A program made the position numbers and the translations under genes. DNA of 64,000 bases from Paenochrobactrum glaciei (lineage in GTDB: Bacteria > Pseudomonadota > Alphaproteobacteria > Rhizobiales > Rhizobiaceae): NCBI RefSeq assembly GCF_039522165.1, contig NZ_BAAADE010000001.1:1116001-1180000 (forward strand), written 5' to 3'. Position 1 is the first letter of the stretch. Each line of letters starts with the position of its first letter. Under the pieces are notes generated by a model. That model did not search any database, was not told the origin of the DNA, and saw only the letters and a program-made list of their open reading frames with translations. Positions 25,352-34,665 of this stretch are shown piece after piece.

Positions 25352-26215
25352 ATGTCACAATTTTTCATCGGCATTGACGGCGGTGGCACCGGATCACGCG
25401 CCGTTGTGGCGGATCAGAACGGCATTGTTTTAGGCCGCGGCACCAGCGGTGCAGCCAATATTGTCACCGACCCTGAACAATCAACACGCCATATTCTTGA
25501 AGCAGTGGAAGCTGCTTTTAAGGCTGCCCAATTAGACATCAGCCTCTATGCACAAAGCACAGCCATTCTCGGTCTTGCAGGTGCCAATATTGCCAGTGCC
25601 CGCGATGCTATTTTGGCAAATATGCCTTTTGCACATTCAGATATCGTCTCAGACGGCCTGATTGCCCTTCAGGGCGCGCTTGGTGATCAGGATGGCACTG
25701 TGGTCATTCTTGGCACGGGAAGCGCCTATATAACGCGTACAGGCGATCATATCAGCTGGCGCGGCGGCTGGGGCTTTCAGCTTTCAGATCTAGGCAGCGG
25801 TGCCAGACTTGGCCGCAGCCTGTTGCAAGAAGTTTTGCTGAGCTATGACCGGATTGCACCATCAAGCCCACTGACAGAACATGTCATGGCGCAATTTGGC
25901 AATGAACCGGCACAATTGGTGGAGTTTTCCAAAACGGCACGACCAAGCGCCTATGCTGCTTTTGCGCCGGACATTTTTAACTATGCCGATCAGGGCGATC
26001 CGGTGGCGCTCAGTGTCATTCAACAGGCCACCGGTGATATTGCACAAACCTTGCGTGTTCTAATCGCAGAAGGCACAAATAAAATCAGTATGCTGGGTGG
26101 TTTGGCACCGCTTTATCAAAAATATCTGCCTGCAGAGCAACAGGCATTGATTGTGCCGCCGCAAGCTGAAGCCCTTGATGGCGCACTGCAATTAGCGCTT
26201 AAAAAATTCAGATAA
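25352..26215 (+). CDS. BadF/BadG-family kinase, probable N-acetylglucosamine kinase
   Basis: A 287-residue ASKHA-fold ATPase of the BadF/BadG/BcrA/BcrD family. The first phosphate loop GIDGGGTGSRAVVAD (7-21) and a second ATP-contact segment LGTGSAY are clear. Length and start match the N-acetylglucosamine/glucosamine kinases of this family found in many Proteobacteria; no radical-enzyme partner that would suggest an activator role is nearby. It follows the iron transporter by 40 nt and could be co-transcribed, though the functional link is unclear. Confidence 0.8.
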   Translation: MSQFFIGIDGGGTGSRAVVADQNGIVLGRGTSGAANIVTDPEQSTRHILEAVEAAFKAAQLDISLYAQSTAILGLAGANIASARDAILANMPFAHSDIVSDGLIALQGALGDQDGTVVILGTGSAYITRTGDHISWRGGWGFQLSDLGSGARLGRSLLQEVLLSYDRIAPSSPLTEHVMAQFGNEPAQLVEFSKTARPSAYAAFAPDIFNYADQGDPVALSVIQQATGDIAQTLRVLIAEGTNKISMLGGLAPLYQKYLPAEQQALIVPPQAEALDGALQLALKKFR

Positions 26216-26217
26216 CA

Positions 26218-26255
26218 AAAAAGGTGACAGAATAATCTGCCACCTTTTTCTTTTT
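26218..26255. terminator. Bidirectional terminator between the kinase gene and the cyd operon
   Basis: AAAAAGGTGACAGA (26218-26231) pairs with TCTGCCACCTTTTT (26236-26249) with one mismatch. T-runs on both strands serve the kinase gene and the convergent cydX end. Confidence 0.82.
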
Positions 26256-26293
26256 TCAAACCACTTTCATGTGCCAAAGCTGACACAGGCACT

Positions 26294-26452
26294 TTAATGC
26301 TGCGGCTTGTTACCTTGGCGCGCCAGCTCAAGGGTTGGATCTTCCTTGATGCGTTTGCGCTCTTTATCATCCATCAATTCATACCACATTGCATTCAGCA
26401 CAGCGAAAGCTGCGGCAAGCGGTAATCCTAAGAACCATGAAAAATACCACAT
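26294..26452 (-). CDS. cydX: Cytochrome bd oxidase small subunit CydX
   Basis: A 52-residue single-helix protein, read here from the sequence: MWYFSWFLGLPLAAAFAV at the start, then NAMWYEL and a charged tail with DDKERKRIKEDPTLE. This is the CydX/CbdX signature, and the small subunit is required for stable, active bd oxidase in E. coli and Brucella. The ATG at 26452 has AGGAG eight bases upstream; an ATG two codons earlier (26458) is too close to that site. It starts 49 nt after cydB, completing the oxidase. Confidence 0.93.
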   Translation of the reverse strand: MWYFSWFLGLPLAAAFAVLNAMWYELMDDKERKRIKEDPTLELARQGNKPQH

Positions 26453-26501
26453 TTTCATTTCTCCTGAGCGGCAGAACAGAGCTGCTGTTCTGCCTGTAAT
26501 T

Positions 26502-27656
26502 TTAATATGCGTGGCTGTTGTCGTCTTCGATCATCTTCTTATCGACCTTACCCCACAGCACCTTGTAGACCCAAGATGTGTAGAACAGGATCAATGGCAG
26601 GAAGATCGCCGTCACAACCAGCATGTTAAACAAGGTCATCTGGCTTGATGATGAATCCCAAACCGTCAGACTTGCACTCGGATCGAGTGAAGATGGCAAA
26701 ATGAACGGGAACATTGCCACACCCACGGATGAGATAATGCCGAAGATCGACAATTTACCCATCAAGAGCGGCATCAGTTCACGACCAGCGCGCATCGCAA
26801 CCAAAACAGACAATGCACCCAGAATGCCCAATACCGGTGCGATCAGCAAAATCGGATAATTGCTGAAATTGGTAAACCATGCACCATGCTCCAACACGGC
26901 GGTTTTAAACAGCGGATTGGACGGGCCATCTGTGACAATTTCACTGGTGATGCGATAACCGGCAATGCCGTACCACATCCAGATGCCAGCCAGCACATAG
27001 AAGACAATCGTCAGCAAGGCTGCAACACTGCCAAAGCTTCTGGCACGATTTGCAATATCACCGGTGGTTTTTAACACCAGCCATGCAGCACCATGCATGG
27101 TGAGCATTACGACCGACAGCAATCCGCAAAGCAGAGCAAACGGATTGAGCAGACCAAACAGATTGCCTTCATAGAAAATCTGCAAATGATCGCTGAAGCG
27201 GAACGGCACGCCCTGAAGCACATTGCCGACAGCCACACCGAAAATCAGTGCCGGTACAAAACCGCCGATAAACAATGCCCAGTCCCAGCCATTGCGCCAC
27301 TGCGGGCTTTGCTTCTTGCTGCGATATTTAAAGCCGACAGGGCGTAAAATAAGCGCAAACAGGATGATGAACATCGCCAGATAAAAGCCGGAGAAGGACA
27401 CAGCATAAAGCGGTGGCCAAGCGGCAAAAATAGCACCACCGCCAAGGATGAGCCAAACCTGATTGCCTTCCCAGACAGGGCCGATCGTGTTGATAACAAC
27501 ACGGCGTTCCACATCGGTTTTGGCAACGAATGGCAACAAAGTGCCAACGCCTAAGTCAAAACCATCCATAGCGGCAAAGCCGATCAGCAATACACCCAGC
27601 AGAACCCACCAGATCAGCCGCAATATTTCATAATCAATCAACTGACTTAAGATCAT
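26502..27656 (-). CDS. cydB: Cytochrome bd ubiquinol oxidase subunit II
   Basis: A 384-residue integral membrane subunit of the bd-type terminal oxidase. The typical start IDYEILRLIWWVLLGVLLIGFA and FDLGVGTLLPF are present, with GPVWEGNQVWLILGGGA near residues 58-74. It forms the heterodimer with CydA in the inner membrane and supports respiration at low oxygen or under nitrosative stress. It begins 17 nt after cydA. Confidence 0.97.
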   Translation of the reverse strand: MILSQLIDYEILRLIWWVLLGVLLIGFAAMDGFDLGVGTLLPFVAKTDVERRVVINTIGPVWEGNQVWLILGGGAIFAAWPPLYAVSFSGFYLAMFIILFALILRPVGFKYRSKKQSPQWRNGWDWALFIGGFVPALIFGVAVGNVLQGVPFRFSDHLQIFYEGNLFGLLNPFALLCGLLSVVMLTMHGAAWLVLKTTGDIANRARSFGSVAALLTIVFYVLAGIWMWYGIAGYRITSEIVTDGPSNPLFKTAVLEHGAWFTNFSNYPILLIAPVLGILGALSVLVAMRAGRELMPLLMGKLSIFGIISSVGVAMFPFILPSSLDPSASLTVWDSSSSQMTLFNMLVVTAIFLPLILFYTSWVYKVLWGKVDKKMIEDDNSHAY

Positions 27657-27673
27657 ATCGTAACACAGCCTCC

Positions 27674-29251
27674 TTATTCGGCTGGCACAATACTGGCAGG
27701 TGCCAGCATGGCTTCAGGATTACTGTCAGGAGCAGGACCATCTTTGATCGCACGCAGCATCAGTCCCATTTCGATCACGATCAGAACTGTATAAATGGCC
27801 ACGAAACCGGCAATGGTCAGCAGCACACTCGCTGCACCCAAATTGGAAACCGCCATCGCCGTCGGCAGCACGCCTTCAATGATCCACGGTTGGCGACCAA
27901 ATTCTGCAACGATCCAGCCCATTTCCGCAGCAATCCACGGCAGAGGAATGGAGTAAACCGCAACTTTCAACAACCAGCGGTGCTGATCGAGCCTGCGGCG
28001 GCCGGAGAGATAGAAGAAAGTACCGGTCAGCAGGATGAAGAAGAAGCCCAAGCCCACCATGATACGGAATGACCAGAAGAGAGGCAGAACGCCCGGTACT
28101 GTGTCATTGGCCGCTTTCACAATCTGCTCTTCGGTTGCCAGACGCGGATCATCCACATAACGCTTCAACAGCAGTGCATAACCAAGCCATTGGCCGTTAT
28201 CTTCAAACTGCGCCTGAATTTCTTCCGATACCTGACCTTTAGGCCCTGCAATACGGATTTGTTCCAGCGCATCATAGGCTTTGATACCGCTGCGGATATA
28301 GTTTTTGCTGTTTTCCACCAGCTCGCTGATGCCCGGAATAGCCGTATCCAGCGAACGGGTACCAATCAGACCCATAACCCAAGGAATATGCACGGCATAA
28401 TGGGTTTCACGGGCTTCCTGATCAGGAAAACCAAAAGCGGTAAAAGATGCCGGCGGTGGTTCTGTGTCCCATGCAGCTTCAATGGCAGCAAGTTTCATCT
28501 TCTGATGTTCGGAGGAGAGATAACCACTCTCATCACCCAGCACCACAACGGAAAGCGATGCAGCTAGACCAAAAGAAGCAGCAATGGTCATTGAACGCTT
28601 AGCAAGCTCTGTGGAGCGGCCTTTAAGCAAATACCATGCCGAAACACCCAGCACGAAAATGGAGGCTGTGACATAGCCGGCCGAAACCGTGTGGACAAAC
28701 TTTGCCTGCGCCACCGGATTAAGCAGCACGGCGAAAAAGTCGGTGACTTCCATACGCATGGTCTGCGGATTAAGTGCCGAACCAACCGGATTTTGCATCC
28801 AGCCATTGGCGATCAAAATCCACAGTGCTGACATGTTAGAACCAAGTGCAACCAGATAGGTGACCATCAAATGGCCAAGTTTGGAAAGCTTGTCCCAGCC
28901 AAAGAAGAACAGTCCGACAAAAGTGGCTTCCAGAAAGAAAGCCATCAGCCCTTCAATGGCAAGCGGAGCCCCGAAAATATCACCAACATAATGGCTGTAA
29001 TAGCTCCAGTTCATCCCGAACTGAAATTCCATCACAATTCCCGTTGCCACCCCCATGACAAAGTTGATGCCGAATAATGTACCCCAAAACTTCGTCATTT
29101 GACGCCAGACAAGGCGGCCGGTCATCACATAAACGGTCTCCATAATTGCCAGAATGACAGAAAGACCCAAAGTGAGGGGGACAAATAAGAAATGATATAA
29201 AGCCGTGATTGCAAACTGCAATCTGGACAGGGAGACGATATCAAATTCCAT
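27674..29251 (-). CDS. cydA: Cytochrome bd ubiquinol oxidase subunit I
   Basis: A 525-residue subunit carrying hemes b558, b595 and d. The axial ligand H20 is in SRLQFAITALYHFLFVPLT, and the GRQPWIIEGVLPT segment is conserved. Its length, close to the 522-residue E. coli CydA, points to the long Q-loop (bd-I-like) class rather than the short cyanide-insensitive class; presence of cydX agrees. A GC-rich stem around 29284-29303 lies in the 87-nt gap after cydC and may modulate expression. Confidence 0.97.
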   Translation of the reverse strand: MEFDIVSLSRLQFAITALYHFLFVPLTLGLSVILAIMETVYVMTGRLVWRQMTKFWGTLFGINFVMGVATGIVMEFQFGMNWSYYSHYVGDIFGAPLAIEGLMAFFLEATFVGLFFFGWDKLSKLGHLMVTYLVALGSNMSALWILIANGWMQNPVGSALNPQTMRMEVTDFFAVLLNPVAQAKFVHTVSAGYVTASIFVLGVSAWYLLKGRSTELAKRSMTIAASFGLAASLSVVVLGDESGYLSSEHQKMKLAAIEAAWDTEPPPASFTAFGFPDQEARETHYAVHIPWVMGLIGTRSLDTAIPGISELVENSKNYIRSGIKAYDALEQIRIAGPKGQVSEEIQAQFEDNGQWLGYALLLKRYVDDPRLATEEQIVKAANDTVPGVLPLFWSFRIMVGLGFFFILLTGTFFYLSGRRRLDQHRWLLKVAVYSIPLPWIAAEMGWIVAEFGRQPWIIEGVLPTAMAVSNLGAASVLLTIAGFVAIYTVLIVIEMGLMLRAIKDGPAPDSNPEAMLAPASIVPAE

Positions 29252-29338
29252 CTATTTACACCGGAAAACCGGCCCTCTTTGAAGCGGGGCAACAACGCAC
29301 CCCGTGGAACAGTTTATAGTCTTTAGAACCCAATATTC

Positions 29339-31027
29339 TTATACACGCTGTCCATCCATCAGCGTTGCAAAACGCGGATGCTCTCGTGACACGTTTTCAA
29401 TGATGCGCCCATGTTGCATAACAAGCAGTCTGTCAGCGAGCATGGCCTCCCGCTTCACGTGTGTCACAATGATAAAACTACGTGCTGCCCCCATAGTCGC
29501 CAGACTTTGCAAGACATCCTGACTGGTTTGTTCATCCAGCCCTTCTGTCGGTTCGTCCAGCAACCAAACAGGTGTATCATGCAGGAAAAGCCGCGCTAAA
29601 GCCAGCCGTCTCTGCTGCCCACCTGAAAGCCCCGTTCCTCCCTCGCCTAAAGCCGAGGAAAGACCTTGCGGCAATTGTGCTAAAACCTCGCCCAAACCTG
29701 CATCTTGCAAGGCTTGAACCAAGGCTTCATCACTCGCCTGGCGATTTGCCAACAGCAAATTATCGCGCAAGCTATCTTGAAAAAGCTCTGTTTTTTGCGT
29801 CAGCAATGTTGAAGCACACGCCAACACCTGCCCGCTTTGTGCCTGTAATTCACCGGCAATCAATGCTAGCAGGCTGGATTTACCGGCACCACTGGCACCA
29901 ATAACTGCGATTTTCTCGTGGTTAGCCAATGAGAAACTCACATCATGCAGCACATCAACGGCAGCGCCGTCATGACGCGCAGTCACATGCCTGAACTCCA
30001 CTGCCAACCCATCCTGAGGGGGCTGCGGCTTATAAAAATCCGCTGTTTCCGTTTCAAGATTTGGGCCCACGCGTTGTGCTGCCAAAATCGTACGCGTCAG
30101 TTCCATTGCGCCGCGGCGCAATGCTGCAAATGGTTCAAAAGCTGAAAGTACCACCAACAGCACAAAGACCGCCAAAGGTGCACTGACATTGCCGTTTTGC
30201 GCAATCACTGAAACCGCAACCAAAGCCCCTGCCAGCAGGGCGGCAGACGCAATGCCAAATCCTGCTCCGGCCATCACATCAAGACGGTTGATCTTATCAT
30301 CCGCTTTGGCCAGATGTTCATCGGCATATTGCACGGCATGGGTTTGCGCATCCATACGCCCCGCCATAATCAGCTCGACCTGCCCTGCCACCATATCAAT
30401 GGTGCGTGCCCGCAAGGCTTCCGTGGCCTTGGCACGTTTGCGCATAGGTTTGCGTGCCTGCAAGGCAATAATTAGCGGCAAACCAAGCCCGATAACAGCT
30501 AACGCAATGCCAACCACCAATCCAAGCCAGAGATTAACCAGCCCGAGCGCCACCGCACACACAAGTGCTGTGGCGACTGCTGCACCGGCAGGCACCAGCA
30601 CGCGCAGATAAAGTGAATCCAGCGCATCAATATCAGCTGTCAGCCGAAACAGGAGTTTGGCCGGACGACGCAGCAAATCATGTGCGGCCTGTGGTTTTGC
30701 CCATGAACGGAATAATTTTTCACGTAACGAGGCAAGCACGGCCAGCATGGCATCATGTGTTACCAACCGTTCCAGATAACGCGAACCGGTGCGCAAAATG
30801 GCCAGCAACCGAATACCGGCAGCAGGTGCAAACACATCGAACACAACGGCAGTGGCAACCGTTAAACCAGCAATTGCTGTGGCGGTAATAAACCAGCCCG
30901 ACAGGCCGAGCAGCAAGATACCTGCCAGCACGGTCACGCCAGCTAAAACCATGCCCGCATAAAGCAGCCACTTCTTCTCACGGAAATAAAGCGCCAAAAT
31001 CGGACGTAATGCGCGAAGGCCACTCAT
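29339..31027 (-). CDS. cydC: Heterodimeric ABC exporter subunit CydC
   Basis: A 562-residue half-transporter: six-helix membrane domain to about residue 320, then an ABC ATPase with Walker A GASGAGKSS, signature LSGGQQRR and Walker B VWLLDEPTEGLD. With CydD it exports cysteine and glutathione to the periplasm, needed for assembly of bd oxidase and c-type cytochromes. Its start overlaps the cydD stop by 4 nt. Confidence 0.94.
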   Translation of the reverse strand: MSGLRALRPILALYFREKKWLLYAGMVLAGVTVLAGILLLGLSGWFITATAIAGLTVATAVVFDVFAPAAGIRLLAILRTGSRYLERLVTHDAMLAVLASLREKLFRSWAKPQAAHDLLRRPAKLLFRLTADIDALDSLYLRVLVPAGAAVATALVCAVALGLVNLWLGLVVGIALAVIGLGLPLIIALQARKPMRKRAKATEALRARTIDMVAGQVELIMAGRMDAQTHAVQYADEHLAKADDKINRLDVMAGAGFGIASAALLAGALVAVSVIAQNGNVSAPLAVFVLLVVLSAFEPFAALRRGAMELTRTILAAQRVGPNLETETADFYKPQPPQDGLAVEFRHVTARHDGAAVDVLHDVSFSLANHEKIAVIGASGAGKSSLLALIAGELQAQSGQVLACASTLLTQKTELFQDSLRDNLLLANRQASDEALVQALQDAGLGEVLAQLPQGLSSALGEGGTGLSGGQQRRLALARLFLHDTPVWLLDEPTEGLDEQTSQDVLQSLATMGAARSFIIVTHVKREAMLADRLLVMQHGRIIENVSREHPRFATLMDGQRV

Positions 31028-32799
31028 TCTGCTGCCCCCCTGACATCTGCATAATTTTGCCGCTCACTATCCAACCGGATGACGTAATCCATATGACGCG
31101 CCAATGTCTCGTCATGGGTTGCGACCAACATGGTTTTGCCCTTGGCCAAAGCAAGCAAACTTTTTGTAATCTGATCAGCCGTTTCGCGATCAAGATGAGC
31201 GGTCGGTTCATCTGCAAGAATGATCGTTGCATCCGGATCAACGGCTGCGCGCGCCAATGCCAAACGCACCGCTTCGCCACCAGACAAGCCGATACCACCC
31301 TCGCCAAGCATGTGATTATCCATCACATTGCTCACATCGCTCAGCGCCATCACTTGCAAAGCGGCATCCATATGGCTTTGATCGACATGCTCACGCTGCA
31401 AACTGATATTGGAGCGCACGGAACCGGCAAAAATATGCGGCTTTTGCCCGACCCACACCATTTTCCCGCGCAACTGGCCAGCATTTTCATCTGTTAAAAC
31501 CTGCCCGCCGATTTCCACCGTGCCGGATTGCGGCTTGATCAAACCGGCAATCAGAGCAAGGATCGTCGATTTTCCCATGCCGCTTGGTGCAAGAATGGCC
31601 ACTTTTTCGCCCTGCTGCACAGCCAAGTGAAAATCTTGCAAAACCTTACGTTCTGCCTGATAGCTATAATCAATAGCATTCAGCGTGATGGACTGGGACT
31701 GCGACTGCGGTTTAAACTGAAGATCAGCCTTCAGCCCTGCTCCGACAATCGGTGCCTGATGAATGTGTAAATTTTCCAAGGCATCAATCGCTGCCTCACC
31801 ACTGGCACGGTCATGCCAGGCATTGGATAATTCACGTAACGGTTCGAAAAAAGCAGGTGCCAGCAACAGCACAAACAAAGCTTCACTTAAAACAAGCTTA
31901 TCGCCCCATGCACCAAAATTGAGCGGCCCCAATAAATGGAAGCCTATATAAACCGCAACCATCGCCACGCCCAGCGCCGAAAAAAGCTCCAGCACGGCAG
32001 AAGATAAAAAAGCGATACGCAAAACCACCATGGTTTTTTTGCGCAAAGTTTCGGCATTTTCACGCAAACGCAGAGCCGTTTGATCCACAGCACCAAAACT
32101 GCGGATTGTTGCCAGACCGCGCAAACGATCAAGCAGAAAGCCGTTCATGCTGCCCATTTCCACCAGTTGTTCTTCACTGGCTTTTTGCGCACGCATGCCG
32201 ATCAGCGCCATAAATAAAGGAATAAGCGGTGCTGCAATCAACAGGATCAGCGCCGATGTCCAAGAATACCATAAGACAAAAGCGAGAATGACAAATGGCA
32301 CAGTCATCACTTTTTGCCGGATAGGCACAAAGCGCGAGAGATAAGGCACCATCATTTCCGCCTGCTCGGCCAAAATGCTTGCAGTTTCACCCGATGAAGG
32401 GCGGCTGATATCCAATGGTGAGCGGGAACTTAAAGCCTGAAGGGCTTTGGCGCGCATCTGCGTTAAAGCCTGACGCGCCGCACGATAGGCCATGCGGCCA
32501 CCCGCAGCATCCAGCAGCGAACGTAATACACCAAGCAGTAAGATGCCCCCAGCCAACCCATAAATGCGGCTGTCAAATTGCGCATTAGCAATAAGGCCGA
32601 CCGCATAGGCCAACATCGCAGCCTGCGGTATCCAGATCAAAGCGGCCAAAACCTGAAGCCAACCGCCTCGCTTCAATAAGGGCGGTTGCGCACGGCGCGG
32701 ACGGCGTGCTTTACGCGTTTTTTTTGCCGCGTTTTGCGTCTCATCCGCTACAAGTTCAAGCTTGTTATCTGTGTCCTTACGGCTCACGCTGCTTTCCAT
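31024..32799 (-). CDS. cydD: Heterodimeric ABC exporter subunit CydD
   Basis: A 591-residue half-transporter partner of CydC: membrane domain, then an ATPase with Walker A APSGMGKST and signature LSGGEAVRL, Walker B TIILADEPTAHLD. I start at the ATG at 32799, which lies inside the end of the regulator gene (23-nt overlap) and gives the MESSVSRKD start; a longer frame to 32838 would overlap it further without reason. The first 45 residues form a basic leader (KKTRKARRPRRAQ) before helix one. The gene order cydD-cydC-cydA-cydB-cydX makes a self-sufficient oxidase operon. Confidence 0.92.
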   Translation of the reverse strand: MESSVSRKDTDNKLELVADETQNAAKKTRKARRPRRAQPPLLKRGGWLQVLAALIWIPQAAMLAYAVGLIANAQFDSRIYGLAGGILLLGVLRSLLDAAGGRMAYRAARQALTQMRAKALQALSSRSPLDISRPSSGETASILAEQAEMMVPYLSRFVPIRQKVMTVPFVILAFVLWYSWTSALILLIAAPLIPLFMALIGMRAQKASEEQLVEMGSMNGFLLDRLRGLATIRSFGAVDQTALRLRENAETLRKKTMVVLRIAFLSSAVLELFSALGVAMVAVYIGFHLLGPLNFGAWGDKLVLSEALFVLLLAPAFFEPLRELSNAWHDRASGEAAIDALENLHIHQAPIVGAGLKADLQFKPQSQSQSITLNAIDYSYQAERKVLQDFHLAVQQGEKVAILAPSGMGKSTILALIAGLIKPQSGTVEIGGQVLTDENAGQLRGKMVWVGQKPHIFAGSVRSNISLQREHVDQSHMDAALQVMALSDVSNVMDNHMLGEGGIGLSGGEAVRLALARAAVDPDATIILADEPTAHLDRETADQITKSLLALAKGKTMLVATHDETLARHMDYVIRLDSERQNYADVRGAAE

Positions 32800-33367
32800 C
32801 TTTCTTGAGCACGGAGCGACCACGACCAAGCGAAACAATCTTATCGGTTGTTTCCAGAAAACGGGTTACTTTTGCACCAAGAGCCAGCAGGGTCATCAAG
32901 CGTTCTGTTTCGAGCTTTTTGACATCGTCATACCAATTGGTCAGTTGCTCGATCAGGCCGTACATATCCTGCATACGGTTTTGCGCAAAACGGTCGTTTT
33001 CTTCGGTCGGCTGCTCCATCAAAATTTCACGCAACACACTCAGTGTCGGATCAATTTCACGTTTCTTACGCTCTTCGGCGAGGGTGCGTAAAATCTGCCA
33101 GACATCATCCGGCGTGGTGAAGAAATCTCTGCGGTCACCCGGGATGTGGCGCAGCAGCACCAAATTCCATCCCTGCAACTCACGAATTCCCATAGAAACA
33201 TTGGAGCGCGAGACACCCAATGCCTCCACAATCTCGTCAGCACATAAGGGTTTGGCGGATACATATAATAATGCATAAATCTGCCCGACGGTGCGGTTGA
33301 TACCCCACCGGCTACCCATCTCGCCAAAATGCAGCACGAAGGATTGTATAATAGGCGTTAATTCCAA
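32777..33367 (-). CDS. GbsR/MarR-family transcriptional regulator
   Basis: A 196-residue winged-helix regulator of the GbsR subgroup. The N-terminal half holds the helix-turn-helix (VGQIYALLYVSAKPLCADEIVEALGVSRSNVSM). The C-terminal part looks like a helical dimerisation region ending in a basic tail. It is the first gene of the cyd operon, overlapping cydD by 23 nt, so it very likely regulates the bd oxidase and its own transcription. What it senses is unknown. Confidence 0.88.
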   Translation of the reverse strand: MELTPIIQSFVLHFGEMGSRWGINRTVGQIYALLYVSAKPLCADEIVEALGVSRSNVSMGIRELQGWNLVLLRHIPGDRRDFFTTPDDVWQILRTLAEERKKREIDPTLSVLREILMEQPTEENDRFAQNRMQDMYGLIEQLTNWYDDVKKLETERLMTLLALGAKVTRFLETTDKIVSLGRGRSVLKKDGKQREP

Positions 33368-33385
33368 AATATTTCTCCCGTAAAT

Positions 33386-33438
33386 TCTGAATTTTCAGAA
33401 ATTACTGAAATTCAGATAACGCAATCTGAACGGTTCAA
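33386..33438 (-). promoter_or_regulatory. Three palindromic sites upstream of the cyd regulator
   Basis: TCTGAA-TT-TTCAGA (33386-33399), CTGAA-A-TTCAG (33405-33415) and CTGAA-CGG-TTCA (33426-33437) are three TGAA/TTCA dyads with centres 17-22 bp apart, 19-70 nt upstream of the regulator's ATG. They are probably operators of the GbsR-like protein and overlap its promoter. Confidence 0.6.
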
Positions 33439-33551
33439 CAACCGTTACAGACAGCAACATTGAATATCCGGACAATCGGTCGCAGGCACAATCAGCCCCC
33501 CTCAGGCTCCTGTGCTGCCCCTTTCCCTCCGGTTATTCAGTTTTACTTCAC

Positions 33552-33905
33552 TTATTCTTTGTCGGAAGGCTCAGGTAATTGCCGGCTATCGTCGGTTCGG
33601 TCACGATGAATGACCGCCCGCGATAATAATAACAATGTCACAGGTGTGGTAACAATTACAAACGCTGTTATCAAAATTTCATGAATTATCAGCCGGCTTT
33701 CCAAAATGGAAAAGAACAGTACAGAAGCAATTAAAATGCCCCCTGCTCCGCAAGTTGTGCCCAATGTGGGCGCATGAATACGCTCATAAAAACTTTTAAA
33801 GCGCACCATGCCGATGGTGCCAATCAGGGTCAGTGCGGAACCAAGCAACAAAAAGAGCGAAATGAGAATGGCTGCCCATAGCGGCAGATCGGCTGCATTT
33901 GTCAT
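33552..33905 (-). CDS. mnhG: Mrp-type cation/proton antiporter subunit G
   Basis: A 117-residue membrane protein of the MnhG/MrpG/PhaG family with three hydrophobic helices and the conserved core TIGMVRFKSFYERIHAPTLG. It is the last gene of the six-gene antiporter operon. It overlaps subunit F by 4 nt. No clear terminator was found after it: the 184-nt gap to the next gene contains only the palindromes that belong to the cyd regulator. Confidence 0.93.
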   Translation of the reverse strand: MTNAADLPLWAAILISLFLLLGSALTLIGTIGMVRFKSFYERIHAPTLGTTCGAGGILIASVLFFSILESRLIIHEILITAFVIVTTPVTLLLLSRAVIHRDRTDDSRQLPEPSDKE

Positions 33906-34183
33906 TCGATGACCTCGCCGCGCATTAAGAATTTTGCCATCGCCACAGTGGAAACAAATCCGAGCAGTGCAACGGTCAAAGCTGCCTCAAAATAGATATT
34001 GGTGCCGGTGCGGATACCAAATGTCAGCAACAACAGCATAGCGCACACATAAAGCGCATCCATGGCCAGCACGCGGTCCTGCGCTCTGGGGCCGGAAACC
34101 AAACGATAAAGAGCGCACATCATGGCGCATACAAGCATGAACTGAGAGGCCAACAATGACCAGAACAAGAGGACTGCACTCAT
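33902..34183 (-). CDS. mnhF: Mrp-type cation/proton antiporter subunit F
   Basis: A 93-residue, three-helix MnhF/MrpF subunit with the family's GPRAQDRVLAMDALY loop. It overlaps both neighbours by 4 nt (ATGA junctions), which suggests stoichiometric translation of the complex. Confidence 0.93.
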   Translation of the reverse strand: MSAVLLFWSLLASQFMLVCAMMCALYRLVSGPRAQDRVLAMDALYVCAMLLLLTFGIRTGTNIYFEAALTVALLGFVSTVAMAKFLMRGEVIE

Positions 34184-34665
34184 GCAAAAATCTCCAGTAA
34201 CAGTTCTTCATAACGCTGCTTGATGGAATCTCTCCATTCCTGCGCGTCTTTGAGATCCAGCACATGGATCAGTAATTCACCGCTTGCCGCATGGTAATCC
34301 ACCCAAGCGGTGCCGGGCGTTGCTGTGATGATGCAAGCCAGAATAGCTAAGCCCATCCGGTCAGTTAATTGCAAGGGAATTGCCACGAAACCAGCCCGAC
34401 GACCGCGATCATGACGCGACAGGATGATTTTCGTCACCGCAATATTGGACTGCAAAATATCCAGCGCAACGCGCCAGACCAACACCAAAATGAGACGATA
34501 AGAGCGGATTTTCGGCTTTTGCGGCACCAAGGCTGTCATTGCCTGACAGGCAATAAATGCAACGATAGAACCAAAAATCAGTGCACCTATGGTAAAATCA
34601 TTCAGCAATAACCAAAAGAGCAAAAGTGCAGCAAATAAAACCGGATAGGGGAAAAGCCACCTCAT
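34180..34665 (-). CDS. mnhE: Mrp-type cation/proton antiporter subunit E
   Basis: A 161-residue MnhE/MrpE subunit: two N-terminal hydrophobic helices, then a cytoplasmic-type domain with ITATPGTAWVDYHAASGELLIHVL, characteristic of the family. It is coupled to subunits D and F by 4-nt overlaps. Confidence 0.93.
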   Translation of the reverse strand: MRWLFPYPVLFAALLLFWLLLNDFTIGALIFGSIVAFIACQAMTALVPQKPKIRSYRLILVLVWRVALDILQSNIAVTKIILSRHDRGRRAGFVAIPLQLTDRMGLAILACIITATPGTAWVDYHAASGELLIHVLDLKDAQEWRDSIKQRYEELLLEIFA

